Below, piece after piece: positions 58,549 to 64,000 of a stretch of 64,000 nucleotides of DNA. This stretch comes from VXYL01 sp965116935. GTDB taxonomy: Bacteria; Pseudomonadota; Gammaproteobacteria; Pseudomonadales; Azotimanducaceae. The stretch covers positions 2,542,001 to 2,606,000 of the forward strand of contig OZ220737.1 in the NCBI GenBank assembly GCA_965116935.1, in the 5' to 3' direction. The notes below the pieces were generated by a model that saw only the letters and a program-made list of their open reading frames with translations, ran no database searches and was not told the origin of the DNA. The translations under genes and the position numbers were made by a program. The first letter of the stretch is position 1; each line of letters begins with the position of its first letter.

Positions 58549-60471
58549 TTGAGGAACTTGGTGCTAGTGGCCAACGTGGCGTTGGCAATGTCGGCAGCGG
58601 CCGATCCGACCATCGAGTGGCCGGCCTACGGCGGCGCGCCGGGTGGCGGTCACTACTCGCGCGCGGAGCAGATCGACCGGAACAACGTCGCGAATCTACG
58701 GCAAGTCTGGACGCACCGGTCGGGCGACTATCGCACTGGCGCACAGGACCTGGCCGAGGGGGCGGAGCCTGGTAGTTTGGCGTCGCGTCCCACGTCGTTC
58801 ATGGCGACGCCGATCATGGTACGGGGCATGCTGTATTACTGCACGCCGTTCAACCGCGTATTCGCTCTGAATCCGGCAAGCGGCGAAGAGCAGTGGATGT
58901 TCGATCCCGAAGTCAGTGCCGGTGCGGCACACGTGAGCAACTGCCGTGGGGTGGCGTCTTGGGTAGATCCAGCCGATTCGGATGCGGTCTGCGGGCACCG
59001 CATCCTGTTCGGCACGCTGGATTCGCGACTGCTTGCTGTCGACGGACGCACCGGCAAGAGGTGCATGGACTTCGGCGCGGCAGGCGAGGTCGACCTGAAG
59101 GCGGGATTGACGGAGCACGAGGAGTTCGAGTATGCGGTAACGAGCGCGCCCGCCATCGTCGGCGATCTGGTCGTGACGGGCGCCTATGTGGTCGACGGGC
59201 ACCGGACCAGCGTACCGTCCGGCGTGGTGCGAGCTTACAACGTGCGCACCGGCGAGTTGGAGTGGGCGTGGAATCCGGTGCATCCGGACCGTCCGCAGCG
59301 CAATGCGGACGGTTCGTTCGTCGCCGGTACGACCAACGTGTGGTCCACCATCTCGGTGGACGAACGGCAGGGGTTAATCATCGTGCCCACCGGCAACTCG
59401 GCGCCGGACTACTACGGCGGCCATCGGGAGGGGCACCTAGACTACTACTCAAGCTCCGTAGTCGCTTTGCACGCGCAAACAGGAGAGGTCGCCTGGCATT
59501 ATCAGACCGTGCACCACGACATCTGGGACTTCGATGTACCGGCGCAGCCAACGCTGGTTGACGTCACGGTCGACGGGCGCACGCGGCCGGCGGTGGTGCA
59601 AGTGACGAAGATGGGACTGACCTTTGTCCTCGACGTCGAGACAGGGCAGCCGCTGCATCCGGTAGAGGAACGGCCGGTCCCACAGGAAGGCGCCGTCCCG
59701 GGCGAGTACCTGAGCCCCACCCAACCGTTCCCCGTGAGGCCCGAGCCGTTGCACCAGCTCGGCATATCTCCGGACGATGCGTGGGGATTCACGTTCTGGG
59801 ACGAGGGCGACTGCCGCGATCAGCTAGAGGCGCTGACCACCGGCCCGATCTACACGCCGCCCACCGCCCGCGGTACGGTGATGTATCCCGGCTACCTGGG
59901 CGGCAACAACTGGGGTGCCCCCGCAGTGGATCCCGACCGGCAGATCATGATCGCTAACACGAAGCACTTTCCCTTCGTGGTGAGGTTGGTGGAGCGCAAG
60001 GACTGCGAAGCGCAGGTGTTCTGGCAACAGGAGGGCACGCCATACTGCGCGACCACCGCGCCATTGGTATCGAGCCTCGGCGCGCCTTGCACGAAGCCGC
60101 CGTGGGCGACCTTGGCGGCAGTGGATCTGGCGGCTGGGGACATCCTCTGGCAGGTGCCGATCGGCAATCTGCGCAACATGGTGCCGTGGCCGTTCCACAA
60201 CCTAATCCGGGGTGTGCTTGAGATGGGCGGGCCGATGGTTACGGCCGGCGGCCTGGTGTTCCTGGGGGCCACCTCTGACGGGTATTTGCGGGCACACGAC
60301 ATAGAGTCCGGGGATGTGCTGTGGGAAGCGGTACTCCCGTCGTCGGGCAACGCCGTGCCGATGACGTACGTGTACGACGACCGGCAGTACGTGGTGGTGG
60401 CCGCGGGCGGTCACTTCATGTCGCCGGCGCTGGCCAGCGATGCCTTGGTGGCGTTCGCACTGCCGGAGTAG
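58549..60471 (+). CDS. PQQ-dependent alcohol/glucose dehydrogenase-type quinoprotein
   Basis: About 640 residues. I place the start at TTG 58549 because GAGGAG (58536–58541) lies seven bases upstream and MRNLVLVANVALAMSAAADP is a good signal peptide. The eight-bladed propeller has repeated Trp-docking motifs (IEWPAYGGAPGGGHYS, HDIWDFDVPAQPTLVDVTVDGRTRPAVVQVTKMGLTFVLDVETGQPL, GGNNWGAPAVDPDRQIMIANTKH, GGPMVTAGGLVFLGATSDGYLRAHDIESGDVLWEAVL). Together with WGFTFWDEGDC they match membrane-bound glucose dehydrogenase and related soluble enzymes. It would oxidise a sugar or alcohol in the periplasm using PQQ. It follows the receptor and TonB-like genes. Confidence 0.86.
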   Translation: MRNLVLVANVALAMSAAADPTIEWPAYGGAPGGGHYSRAEQIDRNNVANLRQVWTHRSGDYRTGAQDLAEGAEPGSLASRPTSFMATPIMVRGMLYYCTPFNRVFALNPASGEEQWMFDPEVSAGAAHVSNCRGVASWVDPADSDAVCGHRILFGTLDSRLLAVDGRTGKRCMDFGAAGEVDLKAGLTEHEEFEYAVTSAPAIVGDLVVTGAYVVDGHRTSVPSGVVRAYNVRTGELEWAWNPVHPDRPQRNADGSFVAGTTNVWSTISVDERQGLIIVPTGNSAPDYYGGHREGHLDYYSSSVVALHAQTGEVAWHYQTVHHDIWDFDVPAQPTLVDVTVDGRTRPAVVQVTKMGLTFVLDVETGQPLHPVEERPVPQEGAVPGEYLSPTQPFPVRPEPLHQLGISPDDAWGFTFWDEGDCRDQLEALTTGPIYTPPTARGTVMYPGYLGGNNWGAPAVDPDRQIMIANTKHFPFVVRLVERKDCEAQVFWQQEGTPYCATTAPLVSSLGAPCTKPPWATLAAVDLAAGDILWQVPIGNLRNMVPWPFHNLIRGVLEMGGPMVTAGGLVFLGATSDGYLRAHDIESGDVLWEAVLPSSGNAVPMTYVYDDRQYVVVAAGGHFMSPALASDALVAFALPE

Positions 60472-60771
60472 GGCGTCGGGCTGAGTTTGCTTGGGGGGTG
60501 TAAGCGCCCCAAATTTGCTCTGGGGCCCACAAGTGGCTGCACCGGGACATGGCAGAAGGCCATGCCCCAAAGCAACGACGCCAGAACATCCTGAAGGCCG
60601 CGATATGCCTTCGACGCCCGGAAGGCAGCCCGACGCGGTTTACCCATCCGACGGCGACAGGTCCCTCTTGGACTCTGCCGGTATTCGGTCGGTTGGAAAC
60701 TCTAGGGGTGGACAACGACGCGTTGCTCCATCACTCTCACCGCCCTTCATGCACTTGACGGGAGTGGGACC
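60472..60771. other. Intergenic region with short palindromes
   Basis: About 300 bases. GGGACATGGC–AGAAG–GCCATGCCCC (about 60543–60567) is a hairpin without a T-run. GGGGGGTGTAAGCGCCCC at about 60493 is another. No gene is supported; the GGAG at 60761–60764 serves the next gene. Confidence 0.45.
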
Positions 60772-63700
60772 GTGTCGTTGCAGCGTGCCTTGATCGCAAA
60801 CCGGGGAGAGATCGCCATACGCATCGCCAAGGCGGCGGCGGGGCTTGGTATGGAGTCGGTTGCCGTTCATGCGCCCGTGGATGCCCTGTCGCTGCATTCG
60901 CGGTTTGCGAGCGAGGCGCGGGAGATTGGTGGCGGCAACGGGGCGGACCCGATCGGCGCCTATCTCGACGCCGACGCGCTCGTGGCCGTCGCCAAGGACA
61001 CCGGCTGCGACTGCGTTCACCCCGGTTATGGCTTCCTGTCGGAGAACGCCGCGTTCGCAGAGGGCTGCGCCGCCGAAGGGATTCAGTTCGTGGGGCCGCC
61101 GGCCAAGGCGCTGGCCCTGTTTGGCGACAAGGTGCGCTCCCGCGAACTTGCCCGCTCGGTTGGCGTGCCGGTGGTTCCGGGCAGCGAGGCTGCGCTCTCC
61201 TCGCCGGAACAAGCCGCCGAGGTCGCCGAATCCATCGGCTATCCCGTCATGCTGAAAGCCGCCGCCGGCGGAGGTGGGCGCGGGATGCGCGCGGTCGAAT
61301 CCGCGGCGGAGATGGCCGAAGCGTTCGCCCGCTGCCGCGGCGAGGCGGAGGCTGCGTTTGGCAACGGGGCGCTGTTCGTGGAACGTCTCGTGCTCCGTCC
61401 GCGGCACATCGAAGTGCAAGTGCTCGCGGATGCGTGCGGCAACGCCATTCACCTGTTCGAGCGCGATTGCTCGGTGCAGCTCCGCAACCAGAAGGTGGTG
61501 GAAATCGCCCCGGCGCCGGGGCTCGACCCCGCGCTGCGTCAACGCATGGCCCAAGACGCAATCCGGCTCGTGCAAACCGCCGGCTACGTCAACGCCGGCA
61601 CCGTGGAGTTTCTCGTCCTGCCGGAATCGGGCGAGCACTTCTTCATCGAGTGCAATCCCCGCATCCAGGTGGAGCACACGGTCACCGAGCAGGTGATGGG
61701 CGTGGACTTGGTGGAGGCGCAGTTCCGCATCGCCGCTGGCGCCACGCTCGAGGACATCGGCCTTGGCGACCAGCAAGCAGTTGGCGAACCGAGGGGCTTT
61801 GCCGTGCAGGCGCGTGTCGTGGCGCATGGTGCCGGCACCATCGCCGCCTACAAGGAGCCGTCCGGCGTCGGCGTGCGCGTGGACGGCTGTGGCTATGCCG
61901 GCTATGCACCGCCAACCCAGTTCGACCCGCTGCTCGCGAAGGTGGTGGGTTCTTCCGGTTCCGTGGCCTCGTTCATCTCGGCGGTGGATCGCACGCTGCA
62001 GGCATTGAGCGAGTTCCAGGTGGCTGGCTTGCCCACCAACGTCGACCAGTTGCGCGCCATCCTCACGCACGACGAATTGCGTGGCGGCGACGCCCGCACG
62101 AGCCTGCTCGCGGAGCATCCGCAACTGCTGAACGGGAGCGCGTCGGGGTTGCCAACCGGGGCGCCTCTTGAGCTCCTCAACCGACAGACTCCGTCGCTTA
62201 GCGGTGCGGCAACGACGGTACAGCCGCCGGCCCCCACGGCGGCCTCACTGCAAGTGGCTCCGGGCGATCGCGGCGTGGACTGTCCCATGGCCAGCACGGT
62301 GGTGGAACTGCGCGTCGAAAAAGGCGACAACGTGGCCATCGGCGATGTCCTGCTGATCGTCAGCGCCATGAAGATGGAAACCAACATCACGGCGCCCTGC
62401 GCTGGCGAGATCACCGGCTTGCAGGAACTCTCCCCCGGAGACGCTGTGGGCGCGGGGCAGATCGTCGCCGCCATCGCACCTCTCGATGGCGATGCCGAAG
62501 CCGCAGCCTCCGCATCCGGAGCCCAGACGTGGCAGCCGCTTCTCGACGAGGTGGCGACGCTGCAGTCCCTGGCTTTGAAGCGCCTCGCGCCGGACTCGGA
62601 CGAACCGGGCGTCGTGCGCCAGCGCAGCCGCGGCAAGCTCAACTGCAGGGAACGCATTGACCTTTTGCTCGACGACGGCTCCTTCCGCGAGGTGGGCAGC
62701 GTCACCGGCTTCGCCACCCACGACGAATACGGCGACATCGTGGCCTTCACCCCGGCCAACCACGTCGGTGGCTGGGGCACCATCGCCCGCCGCAATGCCA
62801 TCGTCTGCGCCGATGACTTTACTTCCCGAGGCGGCCATGCCGACGGCGCCATCGGCGCCAAGAGCGGCTACCTGGACCGCCTTTCCCTGGAAATGCGTTG
62901 CCCCTCCATCCGCCTTCTCGACGGCTCCTCCGGCGGCGGCAGCGTCGCCGCAATGGTTCCGCAGCAGAAGAAGGAGGGCGAAAGCAACGCCCAGGAAAGC
63001 AAGGGCGCCATCAAGGCCGGGCGGCCGCGCGTGGCTGGCGGTGGTGGCTCGTTCCTGCCGGGACACCTCGGCAGCACCATGTACACCGAGCAGCTCAGCA
63101 CCGTGCCGGTGGTGAACATGCTGCTTGGCAGTGTGGTGGGAATCGGCGCAGCCAAGGCGGTGCTCGGCCACTTCTCCGTGATGGTGCGCGACATCGCGCA
63201 GTTGTTCGTGGCCGGGCCGCCGGTGGTGAGCCACGCGATGGGCTACGACATCACCAAGGAAGACCTCGGCGACTGGCGCATCCACTGCACCAACGGCTCG
63301 GTGGATAACCTGGCCGAGTCGGAAGAGGAGGCGGCGGCGATGGTGCGACGTTTCCTGTCGTATTTGCCGTCGTCCGTGTACGAGACGCCGCCGGTGCTTG
63401 CCGACTCGGGCGACTCGCGCACCCGCCGCGAGGAGGAGCTCTTCCACCTGATCCCGCGCAAGCGCACCACCACCTTCAACATGCGCCGCGCCATAGAACT
63501 GATGGCGGACACCGGCTCCTTCTTCGAGATCGGTGCGCTCTGGGGCACGGATCAGATCGTGGGCCTTGCCCGCTTCAACGGCCATCCTGTGGGCGTCATC
63601 GCCTCCGACAGCCAGCATGTCAACGGCGGCGCGCTCACGGCGGACGGCTGCGACAAGCTCATCCGCCACCTCGACATGTGCGACCTGTTCCACCTGCCGG

Positions 63701-64000
63701 TCTTGAACCTGGTGGACAACCCCGGCTTCGCGGTGGGGCTCGAGCACGAGGTGGCCGGCACCATCCGCAAGGGCGGCGAGTGGATGGTGGCCTTTTCGCA
63801 GGTGCGAACACCGATCTTCACGGTGGTGATGCGGCGCAGCTTCGGCGTCGCCGGCAACAACTACGCGACGCCGCGGTCACAACCCTCCATGCGCGTGGCC
63901 TGGCCAGCGGCAGATGTCGGCGGCATCCCGCCCGAAGGCGGCATCGAAGCGGCCTACAAGCGACAACTGGCGGAAGCCGAGGATCCGGTGGCCCTCCGGG
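60772..64000 (+). CDS. Single-chain biotin-dependent acyl-CoA carboxylase (BC–BCCP–CT), cut by window edge
   Basis: The frame is open from GTG 60772 (GGAG seven bases upstream) to the window end: 1076 codons, no stop. Three parts are fused. Biotin carboxylase fills residues 1–445 (ALIANRGEIAIRI, GYGFLSENAAFAE, KAAAGGGGRGMRA, ECNPRIQVEHTVTEQV). The biotin carrier follows, with biotin lysine Lys534 in SAMKMET. The carboxyltransferase half starts near residue 585 (RERIDLLLDDGSFREVG, LDGSSGGGSV, LVDNPGFAVGLEHEV). This order matches the single-chain long-chain acyl-CoA carboxylase group, which joins CO2 to acyl-CoA. Substrate (acetyl-, propionyl- or long acyl-CoA) cannot be told; the CT C-terminus is missing from the window. 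Confidence 0.9.
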   Translation, partial: MSLQRALIANRGEIAIRIAKAAAGLGMESVAVHAPVDALSLHSRFASEAREIGGGNGADPIGAYLDADALVAVAKDTGCDCVHPGYGFLSENAAFAEGCAAEGIQFVGPPAKALALFGDKVRSRELARSVGVPVVPGSEAALSSPEQAAEVAESIGYPVMLKAAAGGGGRGMRAVESAAEMAEAFARCRGEAEAAFGNGALFVERLVLRPRHIEVQVLADACGNAIHLFERDCSVQLRNQKVVEIAPAPGLDPALRQRMAQDAIRLVQTAGYVNAGTVEFLVLPESGEHFFIECNPRIQVEHTVTEQVMGVDLVEAQFRIAAGATLEDIGLGDQQAVGEPRGFAVQARVVAHGAGTIAAYKEPSGVGVRVDGCGYAGYAPPTQFDPLLAKVVGSSGSVASFISAVDRTLQALSEFQVAGLPTNVDQLRAILTHDELRGGDARTSLLAEHPQLLNGSASGLPTGAPLELLNRQTPSLSGAATTVQPPAPTAASLQVAPGDRGVDCPMASTVVELRVEKGDNVAIGDVLLIVSAMKMETNITAPCAGEITGLQELSPGDAVGAGQIVAAIAPLDGDAEAAASASGAQTWQPLLDEVATLQSLALKRLAPDSDEPGVVRQRSRGKLNCRERIDLLLDDGSFREVGSVTGFATHDEYGDIVAFTPANHVGGWGTIARRNAIVCADDFTSRGGHADGAIGAKSGYLDRLSLEMRCPSIRLLDGSSGGGSVAAMVPQQKKEGESNAQESKGAIKAGRPRVAGGGGSFLPGHLGSTMYTEQLSTVPVVNMLLGSVVGIGAAKAVLGHFSVMVRDIAQLFVAGPPVVSHAMGYDITKEDLGDWRIHCTNGSVDNLAESEEEAAAMVRRFLSYLPSSVYETPPVLADSGDSRTRREEELFHLIPRKRTTTFNMRRAIELMADTGSFFEIGALWGTDQIVGLARFNGHPVGVIASDSQHVNGGALTADGCDKLIRHLDMCDLFHLPVLNLVDNPGFAVGLEHEVAGTIRKGGEWMVAFSQVRTPIFTVVMRRSFGVAGNNYATPRSQPSMRVAWPAADVGGIPPEGGIEAAYKRQLAEAEDPVALR

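Noticed and set aside
62245..63747. 500-codon open frame opposite the carboxylase
   Set aside because: Same shadow effect; the plus strand carries the BCCP and CT motifs in a continuous frame.

Overview
The window is GC-rich DNA from a gammaproteobacterial chromosome. The lineage call rests on gene order: smc–zipA–ligA (29.4–36.1 kb) is a gammaproteobacterial arrangement and ZipA is essentially confined to that class; mtaD–ubiG–yciK (10.0–12.9 kb) is a known gammaproteobacterial block. Many phytanoyl-CoA dioxygenase-like enzymes, SDRs, acyl-CoA enzymes, TonB receptors and a PQQ dehydrogenase suggest an aerobic heterotroph, perhaps marine or host-associated (inference). I cannot name a genus. 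No rRNA, tRNA, CRISPR array or intact insertion sequence was recognised.

Layout. 0–4 kb is an accessory patch: a RelE/RHH pair cut by the window edge, a Fic enzyme, a vestige of a phytanoyl-CoA dioxygenase 3' end, a DUF2059 secreted protein and an Xre/ParS–RES toxin–antitoxin pair. 4–10 kb is a catabolic cluster: two PhyH oxygenases and an amidohydrolase on the minus strand, divergent from an SDR reductase, a [2Fe-2S] ferredoxin, a Gfo/Idh oxidoreductase and a VOC protein. 10–12.9 kb is mtaD–ubiG–yciK. 13–16.4 kb is a second accessory patch: a NYN/PIN-type protein, HipBA and a FitAB/VapBC-like pair with a clear operator-like inverted repeat. 16.4–18.9 kb is a slipin/NfeD pair. 19–29 kb is metabolic: a cysteine synthase family enzyme, an M20 hydrolase plus a 6PGDH-like dehydrogenase, a minus-strand maoC–citE-like–cinA-like–SDR unit, a VOC protein, a Uma2 nuclease and an acyl-CoA dehydrogenase. 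29–41 kb is housekeeping: smc, zipA, ligA, a lytic transglycosylase-like lipoprotein, a sorbosone dehydrogenase-like protein and dinG. 40.7–42.9 kb is an unusual coupled pair, an AlbA_2/HATPase protein and a ParA ATPase. 43–50.7 kb holds an acyl-CoA synthetase, HigBA, two more PhyH-like proteins, an ankyrin protein and an SDR. 50.9–53.4 kb is a decayed TonB receptor, followed by tsaD. 54.8–60.5 kb is an intact TonB receptor, a periplasmic protein with a TonB-like C-terminus and a PQQ dehydrogenase. From 60.77 kb to the edge runs a single-chain biotin-dependent acyl-CoA carboxylase.

Two features stand out across the window. Six toxin–antitoxin or toxin-like loci lie in 45 kb. Most gaps between genes carry palindromic repeats of several families, some of which extend into the 5' ends of genes and obscure their starts. 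The best candidate for an undescribed system is the AlbA_2/HATPase–ParA pair; the repeat families and the phyH vestige are the next most interesting.
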